From Phlebopus portentosus (lineage: Eukaryota > Basidiomycota > Agaricomycetes > Boletales > Boletinellaceae), in the NCBI GenBank assembly GCA_037892935.1, contig JAYXKI010000006.1, forward strand, positions 1,550,001 to 1,614,000: a stretch of 64,000 bases of DNA, given 5' to 3'. Shown in pieces: positions 10,908-22,900 of the stretch. The notes beneath the pieces were generated by a model. The model saw only the letters and a program-made list of their open reading frames with translations, did no database searches and was not told the origin of the DNA. The position numbers were made by a program, and so were the translations under genes. Within the stretch, counting starts at the first letter, position 1; every line of letters starts with the position of its first letter.

Positions 10908-12493
10908 ATGCCTCGAATACGTCTCAGCAGATTCCTCCCAGCTGTCCTCCTTCTCGCGGCAGTATTCGTCGCTTTCAGACAAAGCACTTTCGGAGCACCC
11001 ATTCGTCATTCCCCAACACCCACTGATGAAGAACTTCAGTATGAAGTTCAGAACGATGACGTAGCGGCGCAGAACGTGTTCAGTGCAGAGTCCGTACCTG
11101 AAGCACAGTATACACGCAGGATAGTCGCAGTAGGAGACTTGCATGGGGACTACCCGAACGCGCTCCGCGTTTTGCAAATGGCGGACGTCGTCGATGAGGA
11201 GGGTAATTGGTCGGGCAAGGTGGATTTGTTCGTCCAGACAGGCGACATTATTGATCGGTGAGCTGTCATTGTCCTACTCCTCCTTGGAATGCCGCTGTGA
11301 TAGTTACGGGACTTGAATTGGTCAAATGGGCATGTTGGTGCATTTGGAGTACAGAGGACTTGATACCATCAAGCTGTTTCTCTGGATGGAGCAGCTTCGT
11401 TCGCAAGCGCGTGCCGCTGGTGGGGACGTCGTCTCGCACTTGGGGAACCATGAATGGATGAATCTACTAGGCTCGTATCATGCTCTTTATCATCTGCTCT
11501 ATTGACTTCGTCAACTAATATAACTTTTGTTCTCTTAGCCGACTGGAGGTGCGCAGGTTCTTCCCCATTCCTCTCATTCGACTCTAACGGTTATTCATCG
11601 CAGATACGTCGAAGCAAAGGAAATAGCCACCTTTGGCTCAGTCGCCGCCCGCCAAAAGATGCTTCAAACAGGACGAATAGGACGTGCTTGGACAGCAAAC
11701 TACAGCATTACCTCTCGCGTAGCCTTATATCCGCCTCTGGGTCCTGACTCTCCCTTCCCTTCTTCCGCTTCGTATGATCCTTCTTTGGGGCATTCCTCCA
11801 TTGACTTTGAGTCAAGCCTGGACTTTGGAGAAGAACAACTGGACGATCCCTTAGGAACTGCGTATTTAAGCTTCGTACACGGCGGTCTCTCGCCTTCCTT
11901 CGCCCATTTATCTCCCTACCCCTCTGCAATCAACGAGCTTGGAGCAACGCTCCTACGGCGCTTACAAACCCGACCGTTCCCTCCACCACACCCGCCACAC
12001 CCGTACGCGGGGTTGCCACATGATGCAAGTGAAGAAGAGAAGAGCTTATATGAAGAGGAGGGACCGCTGTGGTACCGAGGGTGGGCATTACAACCCGAAC
12101 ATGTAGTATGTCCTGAAGTCGGCGAGATATTGAGAAAAACGGGTGTTAGGAGGCTGATCATGGGTCATACGCCAAACTTCACGGTTTGTCCATTCCCATA
12201 GACCAGTCATACACAGTTTGTATTAATGATGTTCTGTCTTGCTTATCTAGGCTATAACTTCTCGCTGCAACGGCAAAGTCATCATCATCGATACCGGGAT
12301 CTCGCACGCATACGGAGGTGTACTCTCTGCGCTCTCCATCCAATATACCCTCACACCTCCATCAACCGCTGTCGATTCCAATCCAGGATCGGGTACAAGT
12401 CGCCAATGGAAAGAGCGCGAAATCGTGACTGCGATTTACCCGGAACGACAAGAGGTCCTCGTCGTAGAGGAGCGAACAGTCTTGGGATCTTGA
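10908..12493 (+). CDS. Shewanella-like (SLP) metallophosphatase with signal anchor
   Basis: A PPP-superfamily phosphatase with a two-metal active site. The ATG at 10908 gives MPRIRLSRFLPAVLLLAAVF, a positively charged then hydrophobic start that predicts a signal peptide or type II membrane anchor. An ATG 60 bases upstream is in frame but adds little. Metal-binding motifs come in order: VAVGDLHGDYPNALRV, FVQTGDIIDRG (split by an intron at CG|A), SHLGNHEWMNLLG, SFVHGGLSPSFAHL and RRLIMGHTPNFT. After the last intron the chain continues TSRCNGKVIIIDTGISHAYG and ends VEERTVLGS. A Pro/Ser-rich insert lies between the GNHE and HGG motifs. The set and order fit SLP phosphatases of fungi and plants rather than PP1/PP2A. 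Substrate unknown; it probably acts in the secretory or vacuolar lumen. Confidence 0.85.
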
Positions 12494-12682
12494 GCAATAG
12501 AATACTAAACACGCATCATATACCACGCACGCATTGATCTAACTTATTCTCTGGATGCATTATTGTTATAGATTGTCGAGTATAATGTTCAATATATATT
12601 AGGAGTACGGAAAGCTTTCACACAAGACCATCGTCATTAGGGAACAGAACCTCAACAACGCGTGCAGTAGCACAGCGATCAT

Positions 12683-14471
12683 CTAGTTCGTCATATTCGT
12701 TGGCTCTTGAAACTCCCACTTGAAACAGTCCTGGAATAGTAACGGTGAGATCACAGACATCAACAAGTAGTCCTATTCTGGTAGCCCGACAAGAGACAAA
12801 TACTCACGATACAGTCCTCCTCTCTCTGTGGTTTAGGCACTTCTCTCCCCTGCTCTACAGCAGGCGCCCAGGGCACTGACAAAAGCCTTTCAATCACTGT
12901 CTTGATTGTATGTGTCCGTACGTCGGATGCCCAGGAGAGGTTTGAGATTGTGTCGTAGATGATCGATTCGCCAAGGTGACATCTAGATGATCGGCAAGTC
13001 AAGCAAGGAAGGGATCAGGGTGTGAAGTAGCAAGGGAAGAGAAGGGCTCTTCCGTACCGAGATTCTAGAGCGTATCCGGCGATCGCGCATGAGGAGAGGA
13101 TGCCGGTACATGTGCCCATCGCGATTGGGTCAGCTGTGTGATATATATGTGTGATATGTTGTGTCGAAGGCTGTTATATACCCGGTTCAATAAGCAATTA
13201 GCATCAGCACGCATCTCAAAGCAGACAACAGGAATTTGCTCACAGGCTGAGGCAAATGCAATCGCTCGGACGCCATCTTCTCACCGGGAGACTCAAATGT
13301 AACAGCGGGCGCACCAAAGGTCACTCCTAGTAGCGATGCTAACGCACCACCGAGTGAATGCCCCGTTATCCAGATGTTCGAATTTGGGTACAGGTAGGTT
13401 AAGTTATAGTATAGATTCTGAGAGGTGTGCAGCACTTCAGCTACATCCGTCAAAGATAAAAAGACTAATTAAACTCACAGTACCGATCGGATAGAAGAGA
13501 CTCTCCTCAACAAGGGCATCTTGTAGGCAATTGAAATCGCAATTCCAGCCACCACGATAACAGTCGCATACTTGCGTCCATGTCCAGTCGATGTGTGCGC
13601 AGCAGCAGCTAAATAACAAATTATCTTGTTATCCGGAGGAGAGAATAGCCCATTCGGATTGAGTAGACGCCTTCGGAACACTAGAGATGCTTGCGCACCA
13701 TTCAGTTTGTCCTTCTTCGCGGTTGGACCTCCGCCACCAAGGAACGATGCAGAAGTTCCTTTGATACTGAGGACAACCGTCGAGTTGTCTTCGGTCTATC
13801 TTCGAGTTAAATACATTAATCGCTGTGAAAGAGGCTGTGCTTACAGCGAAGACATAACCTCGAAAGCCATCTGCATCTGGCTCCCAGCCAAAAGGGTGGT
13901 TCTTCACAGCATGATTATTGCATGCGACACCCTGAGACAACCGAGATATACATACGTCTGTCCAATTTTCACCCAGATCATACCAATCCTTGTCTGTTGG
14001 CTCCAGATATCTATAGCAGACACAGGATTCAACGCATATTCCATAATAAATCGTATTCAAGAGCACATACGCATCATATGTCATCTTCGCTATTGTCAAT
14101 AACGAATCCCGGTGCTCAACGTCTGGTGCCTCGACTTCCTCTACATTCCAAAGAACAGGCACGTTCTCCTTATGTATCATCGAGCGTCTTCGTGCCTCGA
14201 GGAAGTCTAGATGTGATCGTGGCTTATGTGTCGTCCGCCGACGTGTCTTGATTGTGAATGTGTTCTCTGATGTTGTGTTCCCCTTCACCAAGAGACCAGG
14301 AAATACATCGGCAAACAGCACTCGTGCGCCGACGTGTGCATGGAAATGCCGTAGATGAAAAGTAAGTTCGTTAGTCTCTAGTTGTGGGTTGCTTAAGTTG
14401 TTCAGCGATGAAAACGCGGAGAGCCAGTTGAAGAGATACAAGACGAGGGCGGATGGCAGCATCCCGGACAT
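12683..14471 (-). CDS. atg15: ATG15-like vacuolar lipase (class 3 lipase)
   Basis: Class-3 alpha/beta-hydrolase lipase. ATG15 breaks down autophagic bodies and membrane lipid inside the vacuole. ATG at 14471 gives [20 protein letters not shown], a single N-terminal membrane anchor typical of ATG15. Further landmarks: [16 protein letters not shown] with a split [35 protein letters not shown], the Cys-rich block [18 protein letters not shown], and the nucleophile elbow [18 protein letters not shown] with Ser in GHSLG. Downstream, [17 protein letters not shown] leads to [12 protein letters not shown] and the C-terminal DCFKWEF, which recurs in the family. The stop ends at 12683. Five or more introns. 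The downstream gap to the phosphatase stop is only 189 bp (convergent); the promoter is shared with the gene at 14694. Confidence 0.88.
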
Positions 14472-14693
14472 GCATGGCGGCGTTAGGCAAGAGGAATCTG
14501 AAACAGCGCGGAACGGAAACAGATAGTATAGATATTACGTCAGATCGTCGATCTCACAGGAACAGATCGCGATCATCGACGAGTCTGATTCAGCATTTCA
14601 AGTTTCGTCCCCTTCTAAACTGCGACGATCTCAACTCAAGCCTTCAAGTTGGTGGCAGAGGACTTGAAATACAATTTACAGTCAATACCGATC

Positions 14694-16202
14694 ATGGTTC
14701 TTCGAGTCGGTTATGGTACATCTTTTTCCAATCTTCATTTTTTCTGTGATCAAGAGAATTTTCCTAGTCCGCGAACATTTCTCTTCTCCACTCCTCCAAT
14801 TTGCCGACGATGACAAAGGGAAGACCTTCACCCTCGTCGAGTGTCCAAGTATGTATTGATCTTCATACCGTTATAATCTTATATGCTATTAAAGCTGAAA
14901 CGACCGATATTAGGTGGAACAGGGCAGCTCATCGGACGCCTCGCGGATGACGAAATCGACGTAGCAATGTGCGTCTGCCTTCGTTGCAGAGGGTAGAGCA
15001 TCCCTAACATAAAGCGCACAATACGCAGTGCGCTAACTGACCCGCTCATCGCTGGTATCGCACGCGGATCCTCTGCTTATAAGCTTGTTGGGAGCTACGT
15101 CACTACCCCGCTCAACTGGTGAGTATATGCGTCCGAGCAAGCCATAGTTGAAACATCATGTCTGATTAATCAACTTTCTTTACACAGGGCTGTGATCACA
15201 GGAAAGGACACGAAGTACAATTCTATTGAAGACCTCAAGGGTACGACTATGGGTATCTCTAGGCCTGGGAGGTGCGCATATACTCAGCTTCCGCGCTCCT
15301 CGTATGTGCGATGCCCAAGAAGTTTGTGAAATAGTGGGAGCCAGACAATGGCTCTGGTTATGGCTCTCCAGCAGGGTTGGGATCCAGAGTCACTTGATTT
15401 CAAGGGTAAGCCTCTCATTTAAATGACGGTTCTAGCTTATGATGTCTCTCAAACTCTTTGTCGCAGAGAACAATGACATACACGGGTTGATAGCCTCCGT
15501 CAACGATGGCAGCACTAGCGCGTATGTATTATTGAACATGATATATAGCAGGTCACTAAGTATAGATATCCAGGTTCATGTGGGAGTGGTTCACCACGAA
15601 ACCATTCCGCGACAGTGGTTCAGTGCGTTTTGTGAGTATTTCTTACTACGGCCTTTCAGAGCTCGTTTTCAACCAGAAATCCACGCTTGGTATAGATAGG
15701 GAGTGTTCCTACTCCCTGGCCATCCTGGTTAATCGCCGCCCATCCTTCTCCGGAACGTGCTCCTCCCGACGCACTCAAAGCCTTCCTTCACACACTCTCT
15801 TCCTATGTCAATAAATTCTCAACACCAGAAGCGCGAGAAGGACCAAGCGTGGAGTTTATCAAAGAAAGATTTGGTTATGACGAGGCAGACGTGAGGGAGT
15901 GGCTCAAGACCGTTGCCTATCCTGCGGATTGTTCCGTCATTCCGGAGAAGGTCGTTAAAGATACGAGTGTGTATGTATTATGTATCTCCTTTTCCCGTAG
16001 CTGTCGAATCTGGTTTGACGATATAATTACATTAACGCGCCCCTTACCTTTGTTTAGGACCCTGGTGAAGGCTGGGGTAATTCACAAGCCGGAGTACGGG
16101 TATGACATTCGTGACTTTGTCAATACCAAAGTGTGTACCCTGCAGCCTATTTCGGAAGAGCAACCACCGTTACAAGATCAGAAGGTCAAGGATGCCGCGT
16201 GA
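14694..16202 (+). CDS. Ca3427-type periplasmic-binding-fold protein (PBP2)
   Basis: A solute-binding-protein-like fold, similar to the fungal Ca3427 group and distantly to bacterial NMT1/SsuA proteins. ATG at 14694 opens MVLRVGY, then an intron. The next exon reads VREHFSSPLLQFADDDKGKT, followed by GTGQLIGRLADDEIDVAIAL (joined across two introns), TDPLIAGIARGSSAYKLVGS, TTPLNWAVITGKDTKYNSIE and DLKGTTMGISRPGSGA. These are the standard lobe motifs: ligand cleft, hinge and DLKG loop. Later exons give GLIASVNDGSTSAFMWEWFT, TPWPSWLIAAHPSP and a C-terminal helical part ending KVKDAA. No signal peptide and no transporter neighbours, so it is probably a cytosolic ligand-binding or sensor protein. Ligand unknown. 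Eight or so introns; reading frame intact. Divergent from ATG15 over about 220 bp. Confidence 0.7.
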
Positions 16203-16502
16203 TCCAAGTTGACTGAATAGAAGGGTGTAACGAATTTATAAGTGCACGACATGGTATACAAGGATGAAATTCGTACATTATCGAGAAGAGGATAAAGATG
16301 AGAAATACGTGGCATTAATTACGAAGAATATGTAGTGAATGGTGTTGAGAATACGTGACAACGAATCAGATACCCATACAGAGATTAGAAAAAGACGTTG
16401 AATGTTGACATCGATAATAAAGAGCAATTGAAAGGGGAAGACAAAATTCGGGGTTAGGTATCGAAGAGCATGATCGCTCATAGTTCATTTCACCTAGCAC
16501 AT

Positions 16503-17834
16503 TTAATACTGCTTCCCAATCTGCGAGAGATGGGCAAGCCTCGCCTCCCTCTCACGATCATCTACCATCTTCGCCATCCTCAGCTCCTCCGCCTCCCTCG
16601 TCTTCTGTGCTAATCCCGCAGTCGTCTCCTGAGCATGCACTCTCGCGGACTCCAGCCCCTCTTCTCTCGTCTTCGCATCCGCCTCGGCCTGCTCATACGC
16701 TGCCTTTGCTGCGACATATTTGGAGTACTTCTCATACGCACGTGCAGTGGCTTTGTTACTCGCGCTGAGAGCCTTGGACTCGTTTTTCGAAGCCTGTTTC
16801 TGCACAGACTGCATTTTGGAGAGTTCCTTGAGGAAGGCGCTGAGATTGTTTTTCTGGGCTTTGCCTTCGGCTTTGATCACTTTCATGAGGCGCTTCGCAT
16901 CTTTCACTACAGATAACATTACAAAAAATGATCAGCGATATTCCGTTGTTTCTGTTTAATCTGAACAGAATATACCTTCATACTTGGTAATCTTCTTCTT
17001 CGCTCCCTCAGAAATCTGGCCCTCGGCGGTCTCAGTGCGCTGGTGTTGACCATCCACTTCGTCTGGGATGGCGTCTGGACCAGTGACACCGGCGCCTTTG
17101 GCAAATGCGCCTGAAGCACGGGGCTTCTCCTCGCTCGCGTAATGAGGAGCTTCCGCATCGGCTTGCTCGGTAGTCCGAGGCGGAAGTGCAGGCGCAGGTG
17201 CGGGTACAGGCTGTACCTGGGACTCGTCGGGTGTCGTCGAATTTTTCTTCTTCTTAGATACCTTGCGTCTGGTCGACGGACCATCAGAAGTCTTCTCGTC
17301 TGCTTTTGGGAGAGGGACCTTCACATCGCCTGCACCAGCAGCATTTACATGTTCGTCATACGCAGGACTCGGGTCATGATTCTGCGCCTGGTCCTTCCGG
17401 TCCATTTTTGATGCGGGAGTAACAGTCGTAGAGTTTTTACGTTTCTCCTTTGTATCCGTAACGGGACTGGACGGCTGAGCATATCCGCTATCCCTCACGT
17501 TACCAGAAGCAGATTTTTTCGTCGCGTCGATGTCCGAGTCAGATTTGACATTCCCGCTTCCCTCACGTTTATTCGCGAGTATACCTCCGCCCGCGGGCTT
17601 ACGAGGTTCGAGCGCACCAGCAGCAACCGATGGCTTACGGATCACATCTGTGCCTTCTTTTGGGTTCTGGTTATCATCTATGGCCGAAGCAGGACGAACA
17701 GTGTTGATAGATGAACGCAAATCGAGAGCGACATATGCTCACCATTTACTGCATCAGCATTAGCATCATAGTACACACTCCTCTCTGAGATGGGCGTGGC
17801 TAGACTAGCGTTTGGTGCAAGAGTCGCAGCCATG
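16503..17834 (-). CDS. Ncp1-like protein with C-terminal coiled coil
   Basis: Three exons. Starts MAATLAPNASLATPISERSV at 17834. A long middle region is low complexity: Ser/Thr/Lys/Pro-rich, with a basic run RRKVSKKKKNSTT that may be a nuclear signal. The last 140 residues form an Ala/Lys/Glu-rich helix, for example KQASKNESKALSASNKATAR, YVAAKAAYEQAEADAKTREE and REAEELRMAKMVDDREREAR, ending SQIGKQY. The combination of disordered N-half and coiled coil resembles proteins listed in mushrooms as 'DNA binding protein Ncp1'. That name is from memory of the family and not proven here. Function unknown. A 352-bp gap separates it from the glutathione peroxidase stop on the same strand. Confidence 0.65.
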
Positions 17835-18186
17835 AATACGAGTAGGATTAATTGTTGAAGATGGTCGCGGTGGTCAGTAGCAAGACGAGAGACGCACGAG
17901 GGACAGGAGGAGAGCTAGAGGGGTTAAGAGTTGAGAGGGGCTCTCCATAGGACATCATTTTATAATGTTAGGCTGGTCAAAGACTAGTGCAGTGCAGTGC
18001 AATTTCAGCTCGGGTGTCGGGAGTAGCGTCGATCAGTGGTGGAGTAAGTCGTCGATCATAGCACAGCCAGTGATGTCACTCTTCTTTTCAGATCGGCGCT
18101 TTTCACTTCATTCCGTCATCATTTCAAGATAAGTACTCGTACACAGCGCTAATCACATGCAAATTCAGTCGTGTTTGTATCAGATA
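17835..18186. promoter_or_regulatory. Upstream region of the Ncp1-like gene
   Basis: Gap of 352 bp between two minus-strand genes. It holds the 3' UTR of the peroxidase gene and the promoter of the Ncp1-like gene; a sequence CATTTTATAATG near 17955 could be a TATA element on either strand. Nothing else stands out. Confidence 0.3.
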
Positions 18187-19261
18187 TTAGAGCAACTTCT
18201 GAACCTACAGATCGCGGTAATTTCAGTACTTTGCATGAAATTCCGTCGGAAGGATATTGCTTACTTCAGCGTCAATCGACTCGGGAGACGTCGTCGATGC
18301 CCAACGGTGCACGACTTTCCCGTTTCGGTCGATCAAGAACTTCTCAAAGTTCCACTAACACAGCCCATCCAATTCAGAATCAATCAAATCATACGGATAG
18401 ACGAGGAAAGGGAAGAAATGCACCTTAATACGCGTCAAGCCGAGAATACCCGGCTTCTCGTTCTTCAGCCATTTATACACCTACATGTGCGCGTTCAGTT
18501 TGATGAAAGCCATGGAAAAGAAGGACGTTTCATCGCACCTCGTTAGTGTTATCACCATTCACGTCAGACTTTTTCGTAAGCGGAAACGTCACGCCATGGT
18601 TCAGCTCGCAGAACTGCGCAATCTCAGCATCCGAGCCTGGTTCTTGCCCGCCAAACTACACGCATAACCATCAATGTAAGTATTGAGCGCGAGCCGAGAA
18701 TGGGCGTAAAGGCTGATGGAATTAAGAGAAGTGACTGAACGATAGCGTACCTGGTTGCATGGGAATCCAAGGATGGTGAATCCCCTATCCTTGTGCTTCT
18801 TGTAAAGCGCTTCCAGACCCTTGTATTGCGGTGTAAACCCACTATACCAACACATTCTTCTTCAGCACCTTCGATAGATACTTGAAAGATATATGGAACC
18901 GTGAGACGTACCACTTAGAAGCGACGTTGACGATGAGAACGACTTTCCCCTTCAACTGCTCGAAATCGTAGACCTGTCCGTTTGGCAGTTCGGCCTTCAA
19001 ACTGTAGAAGCCTTCACCCATCTTCAAGTTTCTCTCTGCGTTCTCGTTTCTTAGTTGTGCAGTGGTTGACAAGTGTCGCTGTTGGAAATGCGAAGCGTAG
19101 TTATACGGACGGAGAGAAGTGGATCGAAAGCAACGTGCGACCTTCGAATGATCGAGACGCGTGGTCCTACAAGTATATAAGGCAACGGAGATCGCACTTG
19201 CTTGCGATGGCGACAATAACAATGTCGAACCACCTATGCGTGTGCTTGGTAATTTCAGCAT
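18187..19261 (-). CDS. gpx: Glutathione peroxidase-like (thiol peroxidase), cysteine type
   Basis: Reduces peroxides, in fungi usually with thioredoxin. The core starts [40 protein letters not shown] carries the peroxidatic Cys at the Sec/Cys position; that Cys codon is split by an intron (TG|T). Then [56 protein letters not shown] and [10 protein letters not shown] last small exon adds QKLL and a stop ending at 18187 (the intron before it runs GTAAGC...CTGTAG). Two starts are possible. ATG 19261 adds about 80 residues that include [20 protein letters not shown] and LSTTAQLR, which look like a mitochondrial presequence. ATG 19021 would give the cytosolic form. I annotate the long form because the frame is open and presequence-like. 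Confidence 0.88.
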
Positions 19262-19933
19262 CTCTTGTCATCGTCATCCGGTGTATCCAGTGGCAGCCAA
19301 TCTTCTCTCATATCAGAAGCTGTGCGCTGGATCTCGTGACTTGTTTAGGACTATTTTTGAATTACATGGCGAAGACAAACAGCCTGAGCTTGGACTTATC
19401 CAGTTGGAAAGTCCCAGGCAGATGATAAAGAGTAATGCGCAATTGCGTTGCTAAGTAACATAGTTGCGAATTCTACGAATATTTTATTGGTGAGTAATAA
19501 ATGTATCCCGTAACCTAGAATCGAATATCTCTCAGTATATTTTGTAGACTCTCCCGAGCAACAGTCGCCAAACGTCTCTTTACAGAGTGGGAACGGGGAT
19601 GAACAAGGTCAACATGTAAGGCGCCAAGCACGCCCGCATGGGCGTATACAGTACGCTTGATAGAGAGGATACTATGGAATGCGTGTGTTCCCAGCCTGAC
19701 AGTATTACCATTATGTCAGACAAGCTTGAATGAAGGGGAAGAGGACAGCAGTAGGTCCCCTGATAATGCTAATAAATGCCTGATCCTAATTATTTCGCAC
19801 CATTCTCATCCATGTCTTTGGCAGATGTTCCGAATTGTCTAAAATTGAGTCCAAAGAGCGTGCAAAGTTTTTCTTTTCTCACCAAGGAGTCCATTTCTCG
19901 CGGATCAGGCATCTATTGGCGTTATCAGGGGAC
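19262..19933. other. Intergenic, TERT 3' side and peroxidase promoter
   Basis: Gap of 672 bp between the peroxidase start and the TERT stop, both on the minus strand. Must contain the peroxidase promoter and the TERT 3' UTR. No gene seen. Confidence 0.4.
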
Positions 19934-22900
19934 CTAGAGCAATCCGTACCAAGTCACTTCATCCTGTGTAAGATCACATTTTCCACCTGATTCTCGCGCG
20001 AGCTTTCCCAAGGTTTTATTCCGGATGGATGCATAAGTATACCGGATGCAGTGCCGGATTACTTCTGTAATATGGATCCTCCGTTATCAACAATCACATA
20101 CCACAAGCTAATTAGACTTACTCAGCAGGAATGCACCCTCTGTTCTCAACGTCTTCCTTCCCGCGATACTCCTAATATTTCCAGTATCGCGCTCCGGAAT
20201 GACTTCGGTACAGAGATCACGATCCCCAGAGTCTGACTCCGCAGATCTAGCATGTGGCACGAACGCCAAGCCGCCATCGAGCCTCACAGCCCGGATGTAC
20301 GCGTGCATCTTCATCGCGGTGAGAACAAATGCCTGATATACATTAACGCGGACCGCACGCGGGGAGTTATGGGCGGTGTCAGTGAAAATCGCATGAGTCT
20401 TCGCGTTTGAAATCCTTAATATGAAAGTTGACATATTAAGGATCATTGACACATTCGAGATCATTATTAAAAATGGTTACGCACTGAAGCATTTTATGCA
20501 GGAAAGCAGTATTCGGTCGGCGGGAACGTTCTATTGTCAACGAGTCCGTGAGGTCTGGATGACCAAGTCTCAGTAAAAGTGTCACTCGGCATAGTGACGA
20601 ACAAACAATTATCATGGAATCGTGAATAATCGGCCATGATAGACAAGTCTTCTGTGTGAATTAGATATCCACACCAAGGGAAGACTTATTTAGCTAGTCA
20701 GTAAAGTCGGCCAACGATAGCGAACGATGACAACGCACGCTTCCTGTCTGGGTGCATCACAGTGCTCAAGCTGTGCTGCGAAATATCGCCAACATGATGC
20801 TCGAAATTCGTAAGCGTCTTCTCTCTGGAAATAAAGCAACCATATTCGGGGTGGCCTTCGAGCACCGATAAGCCTCACCATTTCAGATCGTCAAAGGCAA
20901 TGTTCTTTCATACACACCTTGATTCATGACTTCTAGGAAGTGACGAGCATCTCCCATGTCCGTCGTTATGAAGAGGAAATCGTCGATCAGACGAAGGAGG
21001 ACATTCCTTTTGGACGTATCTGCCACGAAGTCCAGCACGTTCCGCTCCAGATCACCGTAGAAAAACGAGCATAACAACGTAGAGAGTACGGAGCCTTGTG
21101 GGATGCCGACGCGCTGACGGTAGTAGTCTTCGCCAATCTAAATGTAGGTATTTCATCAAAATTAGTTACATATGTGCAAACAATTTTGTGAACACCGTAC
21201 CTTGACAATATTTGTGGTAATGTGATCCTCCAGAAGTTGAATGATCTCGTCTCGGAAAGCAAATGGGTAGACAACCTGGTCAACGAAAATAGCGTGCCGC
21301 AGGAGACCAGCAAGCTGTCTAGCGTATGACAGGAAATGCGGATGCTCATCTGTGTACTTCAGTACCTAGGAACGGGAAATGGCGTTGGAAATGCATACAT
21401 TCTGGCATGGCCTTTCGCACAAACTTCCGCTGGAGCCGGCCAGATGCTGGAGTGATCTGGCCGTACTTTTGGATCATATAGACATCCTTCATGGCGACAA
21501 TATTCACAACATCATCTGTAAAAAAAAAAAGAGAAATGCTTACCTCTGTTATGAGATCTTTCAGAATACCGAGTAGCTTGCTCTGTTCGATCGTATCGAA
21601 ACAAGCTTGGACATCTACTTTGACGAAGTACAGCTTCGGTCTGGACCACACTGATTAGAATGCATCATCGAACCTCTTCAGTTGACTCACAGTTTTCCTG
21701 ATTCATCTGCGATCTTAGCCTTGAACTCCTTTAAACGAAGATAGGTTTCATTAGGACCAAAGACAGATGCTCCCAGCTTTTCTGCTTGCATCCTCTATTT
21801 ACAAAGGCGCATGATCAGACTGGATATAGTTTACTCAAGCACGAATCTTACCTGTTCATATCCCAGAATCTGAAAAGCGGCCGACAAAATCTGATTTATT
21901 GATTGTCCTTGATCGAAAGGACTGTCGGATGCAGACTTTCTTTTCCTGCGCAGGTTCACTATCGGCCGGACACCACTTTCCTTCGGTAAAAGGCGAACAA
22001 ATGAATATCCTAGCTTGCGTTGTTGCAGGAGTTCTTCGGCTTCGTGCTACTCAGCAATTCAATCCTAATGTACCAGTAGTAAATAGAGTCTACAACTTAC
22101 CTTGTGAATACGTTCAAATGTCGTTGCTGCCAGCCGGTCCAGAAGTGGTCGGCATAGGACATCCCAGTCATCCTGCCTAAAGTACAGCACTCGATTCCGA
22201 TATGCGGAAGAATCAGTGATGTAAAAGGTAGTCTGCAGGTGAAACCGATGAGAAGCTTTAGGAAGGAAGGAGGAAATTACTCACTCGTAATAAAGGTAAC
22301 AAGAACTGATCAAAGTACCAGAAAATGAATTCCTGAAGTAGCTCTCGACGTTTCAGCATTTCGGCTTCGGACTGTTTCAGGTCATGAGATGGTTTCGGGG
22401 GTAACAACCAGTCACATTCATTTGTGCTGATTCCCTGCATGACACTGTGCAGTGTCATTACCTCATTTCGTCGATTGCAGATCAACTGCATCACATCTGA
22501 GATAAATAATTACAATGATTTCCGGAGAAAGCATATGGCCGCACTTACGACTGAACACCATTTTACGGTTCTTCTCACATCCCCATAACGAATGAGGGAT
22601 GATCGACTTCGTTACAACACAGACATATAGGTAAACTTCCGCGTAGCTACAAATGAATTCTGCGAACTTCGGCTTCAACTTCACTTGAGATTGCACTTTG
22701 GACAGTGACTCCATGGCACTGCTGTGTACACTGCCTCTGCCTTGTCGGCCAAATGTTGGCGGCGCGGTCATTGTACTCATTGTATAGTTCATCTGCGTTT
22801 GCAGCTCTTCCGCGGCATTTTCTGAAATGAGCTCCAAAATAGCGCTGCTATCCGCCTTTGTGTCCGTATAGTCAGCCCTTAGCTAATATCAAACGTTACT

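Noticed and set aside
22200..22840. Possibility that the RT gene is a retrotransposon polymerase
   Set aside because: T motif, the LWGCEKNRKMVF block, RVGIPQGS and the WCGYLI C-terminal extension are specific to telomerase; no integrase, gag or terminal repeat.
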